DNA of 64,000 nucleotides from Photobacterium iliopiscarium. Lineage in GTDB: Bacteria; Pseudomonadota; Gammaproteobacteria; Enterobacterales; Vibrionaceae. The notes under the pieces are model-generated. The model was given only the letters and a program-made list of their open reading frames with translations, was not told the origin of the DNA and ran no database searches. How positions within the stretch are numbered: position 1 is the stretch's first letter; each line of letters opens with the position of its first letter. Position numbers and translations under genes: made by a program. Location: NCBI RefSeq assembly GCF_003026395.1, contig NZ_PYOO01000003.1:124001-188000 (forward strand), written 5' to 3'. This document shows, piece by piece, positions 17,819 to 30,061 of this stretch.

Positions 17819-19159
17819 TTATTGGTAGCGCTTTAGCGGGCTTTTTGCATCTAAAGCAGCAAGATAATCCAACTTTTCTGATATTTTTATCTCTAAGCCT
17901 CGTTTTGAGGGCTGATAATAAACCCGATCACGAATTTCACGCGGCAAATACACTTCACCTGGCGCATAAGCACCCGGTTCATCATGAGCATAACGATAAC
18001 CTTCACCATACCCCAATTCTTTCATTAATTTGGTAGGTGCGTTTCGTAAATGTGGCGGCACTTCAAAATCAGGAAACTCACGGGCATCGGCTTTAGCAAG
18101 ATTAAACGCAACATACACCGCATTACTTTTAGCGGCACAAGCTAAATAAACAATGGCTTGAGCTATCGCGCGTTCACCTTCATAAGCACCAACACGGGTA
18201 TAACAATCCCATGCCGACACCGCGACTTGCATTGCACGCGGATCCGCATTACCGATATCTTCTGACGCTATGGCTAATAATCGACGCGCAACATACAGTG
18301 GATCACAACCCGCTTGCAGCATTCGCGCAAACCAATACAACGCACCATCCGCGTTTGAACCACGAATAGATTTATGTATTGCAGAAATCATGTCGTACCA
18401 AAGGTCGCCTTTATTATCAAACCGAGCAACCTTTTCACCCGTCACTTCTGCTAATAATTCAACGGTAATTTGTTTAATACCCTGATCATCTTCTTCAGCC
18501 ATATCAATCAGCTGTTCTAGATAATTCAGTGCCATTCGTGCATCACCACGCACAAATTCGGCCAATTGGTGTTTTACTTCGCCAACAAACACAAAATCAG
18601 TTTCGCTAATACCGCGTTCTTTATCTGTTAGCGCTTGTTCGATCACATCAAGAATTTCATCATCTTCAAGTGATTTTAATTTATACACCCGCGCACGGGA
18701 TAACAGTGCATTGTTAAGCTCAAACGAGGGATTTTCAGTAGTGGCACCAATAAAAGTAACAGTACCATCTTCAATGTGTGGCAAAAACGCATCTTGCTGG
18801 CTTTTATTAAACCGATGGACTTCATCAACAAACAAAATAGTACGTCTGCCTGCCATTTTATTATCACGCGCTTTATCTATCGCAGCACGAATATCTTTAA
18901 TGCCAGAAGTAACGGCAGATACTCGCTCTACTTCAGCATTGGCATAATTGGCAGCCACTTCGGCTAAGGTTGTTTTACCTGTTCCTGGTGGTCCCCACAA
19001 AATCATCGAGTGCAATTGACCTGCTTTTAATGCTCGACGCAGTGGTTTCCCTTCACCAAGGATATGTTGCTGGCCAATATATTCCTCTACCGTTCGAGGC
19101 CGCATTCTAGCAGCCAAAGGTCTAAAATCTGAGGAAAAATCTAGGCTGAAATTATTCAA
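17819..19159 (-). CDS. rarA: Replication-associated recombination protein A (MgsA)
   Basis: Homotetrameric AAA+ ATPase acting at stalled replication forks, 446 residues. Walker [13 protein letters not shown], Walker [19 protein letters not shown], sensor 1 [12 protein letters not shown] and the arginine finger LLSRARVY are all visible, followed by the MgsA C-terminal tetramerisation domain. The start is TTG 19159: it gives MNNFSLDF, which aligns with E. coli MSNLSLDF, and GGGGAG lies eight bases upstream. It lies between lolA and serS in the usual order. Confidence 0.95.
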   Translation of the reverse strand: MNNFSLDFSSDFRPLAARMRPRTVEEYIGQQHILGEGKPLRRALKAGQLHSMILWGPPGTGKTTLAEVAANYANAEVERVSAVTSGIKDIRAAIDKARDNKMAGRRTILFVDEVHRFNKSQQDAFLPHIEDGTVTFIGATTENPSFELNNALLSRARVYKLKSLEDDEILDVIEQALTDKERGISETDFVFVGEVKHQLAEFVRGDARMALNYLEQLIDMAEEDDQGIKQITVELLAEVTGEKVARFDNKGDLWYDMISAIHKSIRGSNADGALYWFARMLQAGCDPLYVARRLLAIASEDIGNADPRAMQVAVSAWDCYTRVGAYEGERAIAQAIVYLACAAKSNAVYVAFNLAKADAREFPDFEVPPHLRNAPTKLMKELGYGEGYRYAHDEPGAYAPGEVYLPREIRDRVYYQPSKRGLEIKISEKLDYLAALDAKSPLKRYQ

Positions 19160-19180
19160 TATAATGACTCCCCTAAGACA

Positions 19181-19206
19181 GAAAAAGGTGGCTTATTCGC
19201 CACCTT
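19181..19206 (-). terminator. Terminator of lolA
   Basis: Perfect 8-bp stem AAGGTGGC / GCCACCTT with a 6-base loop, followed on the minus strand by five T. It lies between the lolA stop and the rarA start. Confidence 0.8.
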
Positions 19207-19232
19207 CTCATAATAATTAATTAGAATAACAA

Positions 19233-19853
19233 TTAGTTACGCTGGTCATCTAACTCCACACCTTTTGGCGGTGTAAAGGTAAATAAACTGGCAGCAGGTG
19301 TTGTGCGTTTAAAATCGCTCAAGACATACTGACTGCGTTGTCCATCCGTTTCAACCACTGAAAAGTTACGTACATCACCTGTTTTTGATACCGTGACCAC
19401 GAATTTATCCATTGATGAGGTTTTATCTTTTGGCGTTAAGGTAAAGGTATCCACCAACTGAGCAACATTATACTTTGACCAATCACTTGCACTATTACGG
19501 GTTAATAATACAAACGGCGTTTGCTCTGTCGCATCTTTAAGCCACATTGCTGTTACTTGCTCAACAAACGGGCTGTAATACCATACGGTTTTACCATCTG
19601 AAACTAATAGACTTTCATCGGGTGTTTTTGTTTTCCAACGAAATAAATTTGGGCGTTTAATCGATAAATCGCCAGTACCATTCACTAAAACTTCACCATC
19701 AGGGCTGGTGACTTTTTGAGTAAAGTTAGCGCTAAAGGCATTCACTTTATCAAGACGGCTACTTAGTGCTTGTTGCGGCGTTGCAGCCCATGCACTTGAC
19801 GCAACCAACATTGGTGCGGCAACTAACATGCTCATTATGAGTTTCTTCATCAT
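19233..19853 (-). CDS. lolA: Outer-membrane lipoprotein carrier protein LolA
   Basis: Periplasmic chaperone that takes lipoproteins from the LolCDE exporter and hands them to LolB in the outer membrane. 206 residues with a signal peptide (MMKKLIMSMLVAAPMLVASS, cleaved after AWA). The mature start ATPQQALSSRLDKVNAFSAN and the core SDGKTVWYYSPFVEQVT, LLTRNS and YVLSDF are characteristic LolA elements. It lies 112 bases behind ftsK, with a hairpin in between, as in E. coli. Confidence 0.96.
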   Translation of the reverse strand: MMKKLIMSMLVAAPMLVASSAWAATPQQALSSRLDKVNAFSANFTQKVTSPDGEVLVNGTGDLSIKRPNLFRWKTKTPDESLLVSDGKTVWYYSPFVEQVTAMWLKDATEQTPFVLLTRNSASDWSKYNVAQLVDTFTLTPKDKTSSMDKFVVTVSKTGDVRNFSVVETDGQRSQYVLSDFKRTTPAASLFTFTPPKGVELDDQRN

Positions 19854-19875
19854 ATTCGCTAACCTCTTTAGTATT

Positions 19876-19908
19876 AAACCGCTGTGACAATCACTATCAC
19901 AGCGGTTT
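19876..19908 (-). terminator. Hairpin between ftsK and lolA
   Basis: Perfect 12-bp stem AAACCGCTGTGA / TCACAGCGGTTT with a 9-base loop. The T-run is short, so it may attenuate rather than stop transcription into lolA. Confidence 0.65.
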
Positions 19909-19965
19909 TATTTACACTTTAGTGCTTACAGCAACTGAGTGGTTATATCGTTATATCGCTATTTC

Positions 19966-22900
19966 TTAATCGTGATGCTGTACGGGTGGCGGCGCTAACA
20001 CTTCACGGTTAGCATTATGCCCCGGCGCACTCACAATACCATGCGCTTGTAATTGATCAACAATACGTGCTGCACGGTTATAACCAATCTTAAATCGACG
20101 TTGTACGCCTGAAATAGACGCTCGACGCGTTTCTGCTACAAAGGCAGCCACTTCATCAAAGAGCTGATCTAAATCATCATCACCTGATGGCGCTTCACCC
20201 GGTAGCAAACTATCTGCACCTTGATCTGAATTTAAAATACTGTCTATATATTGGGGTCTACTACGCGCTTTCCAATCATTAACCACATTATGCACATCGT
20301 CATCTGAAGCAAATGCACCATGAACACGAATGGTATGACTTTGACCTGACGGTAAGTACAGCATATCACCCATACCTAATAAGGTTTCTGCGCCACCTTG
20401 ATCAAGAATAGTGCGTGAGTCTGTTTTAGTGGATACCGTAAACGCCATTCGTGTTGGAATATTGGCTTTAATCAAACCAGTGATAACATCAACCGATGGA
20501 CGCTGGGTCGCTAATACTAAGTGAATACCGGCCGCACGTGCTTTTTGAGCAAGACGCGCAATCAATTCTTCTACTTTTTTACCCACAACCATCATCAAAT
20601 CAGCAAATTCATCGACGATCACCACAATGCTTGGCATGCTTTCCAATAATGGTGGGTATTCGTCCATGGTGTCACCCGGTTTCCACAATGGATCGTGGAT
20701 CGGATGCCCCGCTTCTGCTGCTTCTTTTAGTTTCGCGTTATAACCTGCAAGGCTACGCACACCACAAGCGGCTAAGACTTTATAACGGCGTTCCATTTCA
20801 CCGACACACCAACGCAAGGCATTACCGGCATCTTTCATGTCCGTAACCACTTCCGTTAATAGATGTGGAATACCTTCATAAATCGATAATTCCAACATTT
20901 TCGGGTCAATCATAATAAAGCGACATTCTTCCGGCGTACATTTGTAAAGTAAGCTCAAAATCATTACGTTTACACCGACAGATTTACCTGAACCTGTAGT
21001 ACCTGCAACCAATAAGTGGGGCATCTTACTTAAATCAGCAACAACGGCTTCACCCGCAATATCGTTACCCAATACGATAGGTAATGCGCCACCAACATTT
21101 TGGAATTGCTCACTGGCAATCACTTCCGACATATAAACCGTTTCACGACTTTTATTCGGTAGCTCTAAACCAATGTAAGGTTTACCCGGAATCACTTCAA
21201 CAACACGTACTGATGTGGTTGATAATGCACGCGCTAAATCTTTTGATAGCCCTGAAATACGACTCACTTTTACGCCAGGCGCAAGATCAAGTTCATAACG
21301 TGTAATAACAGGACCTGGGTAGATGCCTTTAACTTGTACTTTAATTTTATAATCAGCAAGTTTTGATTCAATCAAGGTTGCGATAGCTTGCAACTCTTCA
21401 TCTGATGCTTTTTCAACTGTTTTACGTGCTGGCTGTAAAAGTTCTAATGTTGGCATTGGTGATGTTGGTACTGGAAGATCTGCTTCTTTTTGCATTAAGA
21501 ATGGATTATCTAACCCTGCAAGATGCGCTTGTTCTTTTTGTTTATCACGAATGCGTTTTAAGAAGATTTCCTCATCTGTTAACCCCTCTTCTGAGGTATC
21601 AACATTTGCAGTCGGCGCAAAAGAGGCAGCAACCGGTTCAGCATAAACTTGTGATACCGCAGGTTGCTCACTAACAACGGCATTAATCACATGCTGGGTT
21701 TGTTCATCAACGGCAACCGTAAAATCTTCATCTTTTTCAAGCTCACGCTCAAGTGCAGAAACCGACAAACCTTGTAGAGGTGCAGCATGTTCTACAGGTT
21801 CAACATATGGCGCAGCTTGTTCTACTGGCGCAACATACGGTTGAGGTTCAACATATGGCGCGGCTTGTTCTACTGGTGCAACATACGGCTGCGGTTCAAC
21901 ATATAGCGCAGCTTGTTCTACTGGCGCAACATACGGCTGAGGTTCAACATATGGCGCGGCTTGTTCTACTGGCGCAACATACGGCTGCGGTTCAACATAT
22001 GGCGCGGCTTGTTCTACTGGCGCAACATACGGTTGAGGTTCAACATATGGCGCAGCTTGTTCTACTGGCGCAACATACGGCTGCGGTTCAACATATGGCG
22101 CGGCTTGTTCTACTGGCGCAACATACGGCTGCGGTTCAACATATGGCGCGGCTTGTTCTATTGGCGCAACATAGCCTTGAGGTTCAACCTGATGTGCAAC
22201 GGTATCCATTAATGGATCAGCGGCAACAGCTGTTGAATGAATAATCGGTGTTGAATGTGCTGCGTTATAAACAGGGACTTTACGCTCAAATGACGGCACA
22301 TCAGACGCTTCTTCGTGAGATGAATGAGCATAAGACGATAACAAAGGATCATCTTGTTCATCATTAACAACGTCATGTAGATGCTTGGCATAAGGCATAT
22401 CAGCTTCAGCGACAATCTCAGTGGCAAACGGACGCATCATTTCATGTTTATCTGAACGTAATTTGTTTAGAATCCATGTTAGCCCTGATAACGTTTTCTC
22501 GCCCAATTGATCAACAATCGTTGTCCACGAAACACCCGTAAATAAGGTAAAACCAATTGCCCATGCAAACATGAGGAGCAATGTTGCACCAAGTACATTT
22601 AACAATGGCAACGAAATATTAGCGACAACATCGCCAATCACACCGCCTGATGAGAAATACCAAATATCATCAAAGTTAAGATCAGCCAAACCACAACTAC
22701 TTAAAATTAATAAAATCAATCCCAACCAGCGTGTGCCATAAACCATATAATCTAATGACAACATCTTGGTTCGGCGCTGAAAAACAAACCATCCTAATGA
22801 CACTAAAATAATAGGAATAACGTAAGCCAGCGATCCAAAAATAAAGAACAGAGTGTCGGCAACTAATGCACCAAACGAACCTGCTTTATTCTGAACAACA

Positions 22901-23067
22901 CCTTCCCAAGCAGTCTGCGACCAAGATGGATCAGCCGGATTAAATGTGACTAGCGCGACCATCATATAAATGGCGACTAAAATACTGATGATCAAAAAAC
23001 CTTCAATAATGCGTTGCCCACCCGATAAACGCATTTTGGGCAGTTTTTTACCTTTAAACTTCCTCAA
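19966..23067 (-). CDS. ftsK: DNA translocase FtsK
   Basis: Septum-anchored double-strand DNA pump that moves chromosome ends toward dif and activates XerCD. Four membrane helices occupy the first 200 or so residues ([15 protein letters not shown] lies in the first periplasmic loop). A long Pro/Gln/Glu linker contains eight 16-residue repeats. The motor follows, with [14 protein letters not shown] (Walker A) and [14 protein letters not shown] (Walker B). The C-terminal gamma winged helix [20 protein letters not shown] reads KOPS sequences. Start TTG 23067 is chosen because GGAG lies six bases before it (about 1033 residues). ATG 23112 and TTG 23160 are in frame but lack a ribosome-binding site. 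FtsK linkers vary greatly between species. Confidence 0.95.
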   Translation of the reverse strand: MRKFKGKKLPKMRLSGGQRIIEGFLIISILVAIYMMVALVTFNPADPSWSQTAWEGVVQNKAGSFGALVADTLFFIFGSLAYVIPIILVSLGWFVFQRRTKMLSLDYMVYGTRWLGLILLILSSCGLADLNFDDIWYFSSGGVIGDVVANISLPLLNVLGATLLLMFAWAIGFTLFTGVSWTTIVDQLGEKTLSGLTWILNKLRSDKHEMMRPFATEIVAEADMPYAKHLHDVVNDEQDDPLLSSYAHSSHEEASDVPSFERKVPVYNAAHSTPIIHSTAVAADPLMDTVAHQVEPQGYVAPIEQAAPYVEPQPYVAPVEQAAPYVEPQPYVAPVEQAAPYVEPQPYVAPVEQAAPYVEPQPYVAPVEQAAPYVEPQPYVAPVEQAALYVEPQPYVAPVEQAAPYVEPQPYVAPVEQAAPYVEPVEHAAPLQGLSVSALERELEKDEDFTVAVDEQTQHVINAVVSEQPAVSQVYAEPVAASFAPTANVDTSEEGLTDEEIFLKRIRDKQKEQAHLAGLDNPFLMQKEADLPVPTSPMPTLELLQPARKTVEKASDEELQAIATLIESKLADYKIKVQVKGIYPGPVITRYELDLAPGVKVSRISGLSKDLARALSTTSVRVVEVIPGKPYIGLELPNKSRETVYMSEVIASEQFQNVGGALPIVLGNDIAGEAVVADLSKMPHLLVAGTTGSGKSVGVNVMILSLLYKCTPEECRFIMIDPKMLELSIYEGIPHLLTEVVTDMKDAGNALRWCVGEMERRYKVLAACGVRSLAGYNAKLKEAAEAGHPIHDPLWKPGDTMDEYPPLLESMPSIVVIVDEFADLMMVVGKKVEELIARLAQKARAAGIHLVLATQRPSVDVITGLIKANIPTRMAFTVSTKTDSRTILDQGGAETLLGMGDMLYLPSGQSHTIRVHGAFASDDDVHNVVNDWKARSRPQYIDSILNSDQGADSLLPGEAPSGDDDLDQLFDEVAAFVAETRRASISGVQRRFKIGYNRAARIVDQLQAHGIVSAPGHNANREVLAPPPVQHHD
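21818..22201 (-). repeat. 48-bp tandem repeat inside ftsK (8 units)
   Basis: Units begin at 21818, 21866, 21914, 21962, 22010, 22058, 22106 and 22154, with only scattered differences. They encode the 16-residue unit [16 protein letters not shown] in the linker of FtsK. Partial degenerate units flank both sides. Because 48 is a multiple of three, gain or loss of units keeps the frame. Confidence 0.95.
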
Positions 23068-23439
23068 GAATAACTCCGGTGTTTCTATCAAATTCGAATG
23101 TTTTGCCAACATGCTGGTATTTTCAACGACTAAAATGAAGATTTTGCTGCTATATAGCAACGCTGCATCAAATATTAAGCAATGTCGTTGGCAAACTCAC
23201 AAATATAAAGTAAATGTCTTAATGCCATCATTCTATACTAAAAGACCACATTGTCTGTGTTCGTCGCCCTTTAAAATAAAATTATTTTTAAATAGTCAGC
23301 AATAAAAGCTAATTATCTCAAATGGCTAGTCGTTACCTATTTTAGACGGTCAGTCACCAAATAAATTCATCATTGTGTCAATTTGTAGATCCATTTGGAT
23401 GATTAATCATCAATTGTTATTTTTATAACCTATAAACAA
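23068..23439. other. Intergenic stretch between lrp and ftsK
   Basis: No gene supported. It should contain the ftsK promoter on the minus strand. The plus-strand frame spanning 22970-23305 mostly overlaps ftsK and is a shadow. Confidence 0.5.
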
Positions 23440-23484
23440 AGACACCCTGAATAACAATCACGTCATTCAGGGTGTCTATTTTTC
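23440..23484 (-). terminator. Terminator of lrp
   Basis: Perfect 13-bp stem AGACACCCTGAAT / ATTCAGGGTGTCT with a 12-base loop. T-rich sequence flanks both sides, so it could work in both directions. It is 36 bases behind the lrp stop. Confidence 0.85.
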
Positions 23485-23512
23485 AAACTTAGCTCGATGT
23501 AAACACAATTTT

Positions 23513-24007
23513 TTATCGGGTTTTAATAACCAAGTTATTGCTTTGCTTAACTTCTTCCATAACAACATAAGTGCGGGTATCGTTAACACCAGGAAGACGT
23601 AGCAAGGTTTCACCAAGCAATTTACGGTAAGCCGACATATCTGATACACGTGTTTTCAACAAATAGTCAAAATCACCAGAAACTAAATGACATTCTTGAA
23701 TATCTTCTAGCTCTTGTACCGATTTATTAAACTGCTCAAAAACATCTGGCGCACCACGATTAAGTGTTATTTCAACAAACACTAATAATGATGCATCAAG
23801 AAACTGTGGATTCAATAGTGCAGTATAACCACTGATATAGCCTTGACGCTCTAATCGACGCACACGCTCTAAACAGGGCGTCGGTGATAAACCAACTCGC
23901 TTAGAAAGCTCGACGTTTGAAATTCGACCATCTTTTTGAAGTTCATTCAAAATGTTACGGTCTATGCGATCCAATTCCTTGGATGGTTTCTTTTTGGTAT
24001 CTACCAT
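23513..24007 (-). CDS. lrp: Leucine-responsive regulatory protein
   Basis: Global feast/famine transcription factor, 164 residues, same size as E. coli Lrp. An N-terminal helix-turn-helix (LDRIDRNILNELQKDGRISN, then VELSKRVGLSPTPCLERVRR) is followed by the RAM ligand-binding domain with LVFVEITLNRGAPDVFEQF and the effector-site region ECHLVSGDFDYLLKTRV. The ATG is preceded by AGGTGGA. It is divergent from trxB across a 648-base region, the same arrangement as lrp/trxB in E. coli. Confidence 0.97.
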   Translation of the reverse strand: MVDTKKKPSKELDRIDRNILNELQKDGRISNVELSKRVGLSPTPCLERVRRLERQGYISGYTALLNPQFLDASLLVFVEITLNRGAPDVFEQFNKSVQELEDIQECHLVSGDFDYLLKTRVSDMSAYRKLLGETLLRLPGVNDTRTYVVMEEVKQSNNLVIKTR

Positions 24008-25621
<1,614 letters not shown>

Positions 25622-25731
25622 CATCAAGCCACTGTTTAGACAGCAGCTTTTTTCCTTACAGTAACATTGCTCTCAACGCATGTTACTGTAAGAGCGACTT
25701 ACCATAAAGACTGTAATGAAACCTTATTTAT

Positions 25732-27504
25732 ATGGATAAACAATTACAACGCGATTTGACCAAATGGTTAAAATCCCAAAGTAAACTCGCCAAACATTGG
25801 ATGATGTTCAGTATTGGCTTAGGGTTTATTTCGGGATTATTGCTTATCGGGCAAGCGGCTTTATTAGCCAATATTCTGCATCAACTGATTATGGAGCATA
25901 CGGATAAATACCAGCTTGTTAATCAGTTTGTTGGCCTTATTGTTATCATTGGTTTACGTGCATTATGTAGCTGGGGACGAGAAGTTTGTGGTTACCGTTG
26001 CGGGGAACAAATTCGACTCCACATTCGCCAATTAATTCTCAACCGCTTACAAAATCTAGGTCCTGCTTATATCAAGGGTAAACCAGCTGGCGTATGGGCA
26101 AGTTTAGTGCTTGAGCAAGTTGAAGAAATGCAAGATTTCTTTGCGCGCTACTTACCACAAATGTCACTGGCGGTATTAATTCCGGTGGTTATTTTAGTGG
26201 TGGTATTCCCACTTAACTGGGCAGCAGGCTTAATCTTCCTTATTACTGCACCGTTAGTCCCATTTTTTATGGCATTAGTCGGGTTAGGTGCAGCAGATGC
26301 TAACCGTCGTAACTTTAAAGCGTTACAACGTTTATCTGGTCACTTCTATGACCGTTTACAAGGTTTATCAACCCTACGATTATTTAATCGCGTTGATGCT
26401 GAAGCTGAAAATCTAGATGCGGCTTCACATGTATTACGTAAACGCACCATGGAAGTGCTGCGATTAGCCTTTTTATCGTCAGCAGTATTAGAATTCTTCT
26501 CGGCAATTTCTGTTGCCATTGTTGCAGTCTATTTTGGTTTTGCTTTCATCGGCGAACTGAACTTTGGTAACTATGGTGTACCTCTTTCACTATTTACAGG
26601 TTTATTTGTATTAGTGCTCGCACCTGAGTTTTATCAACCACTGCGTGATCTTGGTACTTTCTACCATGCTAAAGCGCAAGCCATCGGCGCAGCTGAATCG
26701 ATTGTTGAATTTTTAAATATTGAAGCAGATGAAATGAGTAACGGTGACACACCATTACCCACCCCTGATGCGATTCATATAACAGTGACCGATCTCGAAG
26801 TACTAAGCCCTGAAGGTAAAATACTGGCAGGCCCACTGAGTTTTACCATTAATACCAATGAACATGTGGCGTTAATTGGTCCAAGCGGCGCGGGTAAAAC
26901 CAGTTTACTCAATGCCCTACTCGGCTTTTTACCTTATCGTGGCAGTATCAAAATAAACGATGTTGAACTGAACGAACTTAAACATGATCAATGGCGTCAA
27001 GCGATCAGTTGGGTCGGTCAAAATCCATTATTAGTTCATGGTACGGTGCGCGATAATATTACGCTCGGTAATCCAAGTGCTACGAATAACGACATCGAAC
27101 AAGTCACTCGCCAAGCCTACGCTGATGAATTTATCCAACGTCTTGAAAAAGGCTATGAACACCATGTAGGTGATCGTTCGGGTGGTTTATCGGTCGGCCA
27201 AGCACAACGTATTGCCGTTGCTCGTGCAATGCTACAAAACGGCGCATTCTGGTTACTTGATGAACCCACTGCAAGTCTTGATGCTAACAGTGAACGCTTA
27301 GTATTAGAAAGTTTAGCGTTAGCCGTCACCAATCGTACTACATTAATGGTGAGTCACCGCTTAGATCAACTTCATGCTATGGACCGTATTCTGGTTATGG
27401 ATAACGGTAAATTAGTTCAAAACGGTGCCTTTGATGCTATTCGTCATCAAGGTTTATTCGCTGACATGCTCACATCTACTGATAAGAGGGATCTCGATGC
27501 GTGA
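25732..27504 (+). CDS. cydD: Cysteine/glutathione ABC exporter subunit CydD
   Basis: Half of the heterodimeric CydDC exporter that sends cysteine and glutathione to the periplasm and is needed for cytochrome bd assembly. 590 residues: an ABC membrane domain with six helices (about 20-310), then an ATPase domain with GPSGAGKTSLLNALLG (Walker A), LSVGQAQRIAVARAM (signature, GGLSVGQ) and FWLLDEPTASLD (Walker B). The Shine-Dalgarno sequence before ATG 25732 is weak. Its last 8 bases overlap the cydC start, so the two are translationally coupled. Confidence 0.96.
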   Translation: MDKQLQRDLTKWLKSQSKLAKHWMMFSIGLGFISGLLLIGQAALLANILHQLIMEHTDKYQLVNQFVGLIVIIGLRALCSWGREVCGYRCGEQIRLHIRQLILNRLQNLGPAYIKGKPAGVWASLVLEQVEEMQDFFARYLPQMSLAVLIPVVILVVVFPLNWAAGLIFLITAPLVPFFMALVGLGAADANRRNFKALQRLSGHFYDRLQGLSTLRLFNRVDAEAENLDAASHVLRKRTMEVLRLAFLSSAVLEFFSAISVAIVAVYFGFAFIGELNFGNYGVPLSLFTGLFVLVLAPEFYQPLRDLGTFYHAKAQAIGAAESIVEFLNIEADEMSNGDTPLPTPDAIHITVTDLEVLSPEGKILAGPLSFTINTNEHVALIGPSGAGKTSLLNALLGFLPYRGSIKINDVELNELKHDQWRQAISWVGQNPLLVHGTVRDNITLGNPSATNNDIEQVTRQAYADEFIQRLEKGYEHHVGDRSGGLSVGQAQRIAVARAMLQNGAFWLLDEPTASLDANSERLVLESLALAVTNRTTLMVSHRLDQLHAMDRILVMDNGKLVQNGAFDAIRHQGLFADMLTSTDKRDLDA

Positions 27505-29221
27505 TTTAATCCCTTACCTTAAACTCTACCGTAAACACTGGTTTGGTTTAACCTTAGGCATGATTTTAGGCTTATTAACATTACTATCTGCAATTAGTCT
27601 ATTAACGCTATCTGGTTGGTTTATTGCCGCCTCTGCGGTAGCAGGCTTAACACTGATTGGTAGCCAAACCTTTAATTACATGGTACCCGGTGCTGGCGTG
27701 CGTGGTTTTTCTATGGCGCGTACAGCGGGACGTTGGGGGGAACGCGTTGTAAGCCATAATGCGACCTTTAAATTATTGGCTGATTTACGGTTATTCTTTT
27801 TCCGTAAACTGACACCACTGATCCCCGGTCGTCATGCTAATTTACGTGATGCCGACTTACTCAATCGCTTAGTGGCTGATGTTGATGCGATGGATCACGT
27901 CTATCTGCGTTTAGTTAGCCCACTGATTATCGGTGTGTTAGGCATTGTTATTGTGACTGGCTTTTTGGCTTGGTTTGATCCCACCATTGGTTTTACCCTT
28001 GGTGGCATCTTATTGGCATTAATGATTATTTTACCGATTGTTTTTTACCGTTTAGGTAAGCGCAATGGTGAAACATTAACTCACGCTAAAGCAAACTATC
28101 GCATTACATTATTAGATTGGATTCAAGGTCACGCTGAATTATTGCTGTTTAATGCAGAAGAACGTTACCGTCAACAAGCAGAAGCAGAGCAAGATAAATT
28201 GCTTGATGCTCAGCGGAAAATGGCAGGGTTAACGGGTATTGCTAACGGTCTATTAATGGCGGCAACGGGCTGGACATTGGTCGTCATCCTGTGGATTGCA
28301 GCCAACGGTATTGCAGGTCATGCACCGGATCCTTTTGTCGCAATGGTGGCTTTTACTACCATGGCAAGTTTTGAAATGATGATGCCAGTCGCGGGTGCGT
28401 TCCAGTATTTAGGCCAAACATTAGCATCAGCTAAACGCCTTAATGAGATTATTGAAGCAACCCCAGACACGGTGTTTGATCCTCAAGGTTATAACGCAGT
28501 AGCCCATGGTGATATTTGTTTTAATGACATCAGCTACACCTATTATGGCAGTGATAAACCCGTTGTTAAGCACTTATCACTGGATATTAAGCAAGGTGAA
28601 AAACTAGCCTTACTTGGCCGTACGGGTTGTGGTAAATCAACCTTATTACAATTGCTAACCCGTAGCTGGGATCCGCAACAAGGATCAATTTCCATTGATG
28701 GTGTACCACTGCCAACATGGAGCGAACCAGCATTACGTAACGCAATCACGGTTGTTAGCCAGCGAGTCGATATTTTTAATGGCTCATTGCGTGAAAACTT
28801 AGTATTAGCAAAGCCTAACGCGAGTGATCAGCAATTTGTCGAGGTGCTAGATAAAGTCGGTTTAAGTAGTTTGCTTGATGACAATGGTTTAGATACTTGG
28901 CTTGGTGATGGCGGACGCCATATTTCAGGGGGTGAACGTCGTCGTATTGGCATTGCACGCGCCCTACTTCATGATGCACCTATCTTATTGTTAGATGAAC
29001 CAACTGAAGGGCTTGATCGCCGTACTGAACAGCAAATATTGACCTTATTACTTGAGTTTGCCAAAAACAAAACCGTGTTGTTTATTACGCACCGTTTAGT
29101 CGGACTTGATAGCATGGATCAAATTTGTTTGATGGATGAAGGTGAGATCATTGAGCGTGGTCAGCATCAACAATTATTGGCACAAAATGGTCGCTATGCT
29201 GAATTATGTCACCGTATTTAA
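27497..29221 (+). CDS. cydC: Cysteine/glutathione ABC exporter subunit CydC
   Basis: Partner of CydD. From ATG 27497 the product has 574 residues, as in E. coli (573). This start has GAGGGAT seven bases upstream and overlaps cydD by 8 bases (ATGCGTGA). Upstream codons in the same frame lie inside cydD and are not needed. ABC membrane domain to about residue 310, then GRTGCGKSTLLQLL (Walker A), SGGERRRIGIARALL (signature) and PILLLDEPTEGLD (Walker B). The pair pumps reduced thiols outward. A terminator follows. Confidence 0.96.
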   Translation: MRDLIPYLKLYRKHWFGLTLGMILGLLTLLSAISLLTLSGWFIAASAVAGLTLIGSQTFNYMVPGAGVRGFSMARTAGRWGERVVSHNATFKLLADLRLFFFRKLTPLIPGRHANLRDADLLNRLVADVDAMDHVYLRLVSPLIIGVLGIVIVTGFLAWFDPTIGFTLGGILLALMIILPIVFYRLGKRNGETLTHAKANYRITLLDWIQGHAELLLFNAEERYRQQAEAEQDKLLDAQRKMAGLTGIANGLLMAATGWTLVVILWIAANGIAGHAPDPFVAMVAFTTMASFEMMMPVAGAFQYLGQTLASAKRLNEIIEATPDTVFDPQGYNAVAHGDICFNDISYTYYGSDKPVVKHLSLDIKQGEKLALLGRTGCGKSTLLQLLTRSWDPQQGSISIDGVPLPTWSEPALRNAITVVSQRVDIFNGSLRENLVLAKPNASDQQFVEVLDKVGLSSLLDDNGLDTWLGDGGRHISGGERRRIGIARALLHDAPILLLDEPTEGLDRRTEQQILTLLLEFAKNKTVLFITHRLVGLDSMDQICLMDEGEIIERGQHQQLLAQNGRYAELCHRI

Positions 29222-29249
29222 TCTAGCATTCACCGCCTAAGACAAAGCT

Positions 29250-29288
29250 AACGTCAATAATCCGTTGTGATTATTGGCGTTTTTTTTA
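29250..29288 (+). terminator. Rho-independent terminator of cydDC
   Basis: 12-bp stem (AACGTCAATAAT / ATTATTGGCGTT, one G-T pair), 8-base loop, followed by a run of T. Confidence 0.9.
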
Positions 29289-29348
29289 TTCATCGTTAAA
29301 TGTTATATTGCTATTAGTAGCCTTTGACTTGCATATTGTTGATAATAA

Positions 29349-30053
29349 ATGACGATTTATATACCCGAAATTGATCCTTCATCATTACAATTCCCCGATC
29401 CAAGTACCGCCCTTGCCGATCCTAATGGACTACTGGCTTTTGGTGGAGATCTTAGCCCACAACGTCTACACCAAGCTTATCGTCACGGCATTTTTCCATG
29501 GTACTCACAAGGCGAACCCATTTTATGGTGGAGCCCAACCCCGCGTGGGATCTTTATTCCACAGCAATTTACACCCAGTAAAAGCTTACGCAAATTTATG
29601 CGAAAAGTATCTTATACCGTCACTATCAACCATGCCTGTCATGCAGTGATCCGTCAATGTGCTGAGTCTCGTGGCCCTGAACATACTTGGATCACAGAAG
29701 AGATGATTAATGCTTATCAAAAATTACATGATATTGGTGAGTGTCACTCAGTAGAAGTATGGCAAGATCAACAGTTAGTGGGTGGCTTTTACGGGATTGC
29801 TGTGGGGCGTGTTTTTTGTGGCGAGTCAATGTTCTCCCTTGCGGATAACGCCTCAAAAATTGCGTTATGGTATTTTTGTCATCATTTTTCAAGCCACGGG
29901 GGCACTCTCATTGATTGCCAAATGATGAATCCCCATCTAGCCTCTTTAGGTGCGCGTGAATTAAACCGTTCTGCTTTTCTAACGCAATTGCATCAACAAC
30001 GAGATAGTGCATTACCTACTGCCTGTTATCACCCTCAAACTTTAGTGTTATAA
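29349..30053 (+). CDS. aat: Leucyl/phenylalanyl-tRNA-protein transferase
   Basis: Adds Leu or Phe from aminoacyl-tRNA to proteins with N-terminal Lys or Arg, marking them for ClpS/ClpAP. 234 residues, the family size. Characteristic runs are FPDPSTALADPNGLLAFGGD, HGIFPWYSQGEPILWWSPTP, GGFYGIAVGRVFCGESMFS and LIDCQMMNPHLASLGA. It is followed 8 bases later by bpt, so the two transferases share an operon. The ribosome-binding site is weak. Confidence 0.97.
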   Translation: MTIYIPEIDPSSLQFPDPSTALADPNGLLAFGGDLSPQRLHQAYRHGIFPWYSQGEPILWWSPTPRGIFIPQQFTPSKSLRKFMRKVSYTVTINHACHAVIRQCAESRGPEHTWITEEMINAYQKLHDIGECHSVEVWQDQQLVGGFYGIAVGRVFCGESMFSLADNASKIALWYFCHHFSSHGGTLIDCQMMNPHLASLGARELNRSAFLTQLHQQRDSALPTACYHPQTLVL

Positions 30054-30061
30054 ACGAATTA

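Noticed and set aside
21753..22244. Repetitive plus-strand frames opposite the FtsK linker
   Set aside because: They mirror the 48-bp repeat, which leaves several frames open; ftsK on the minus strand explains the region.
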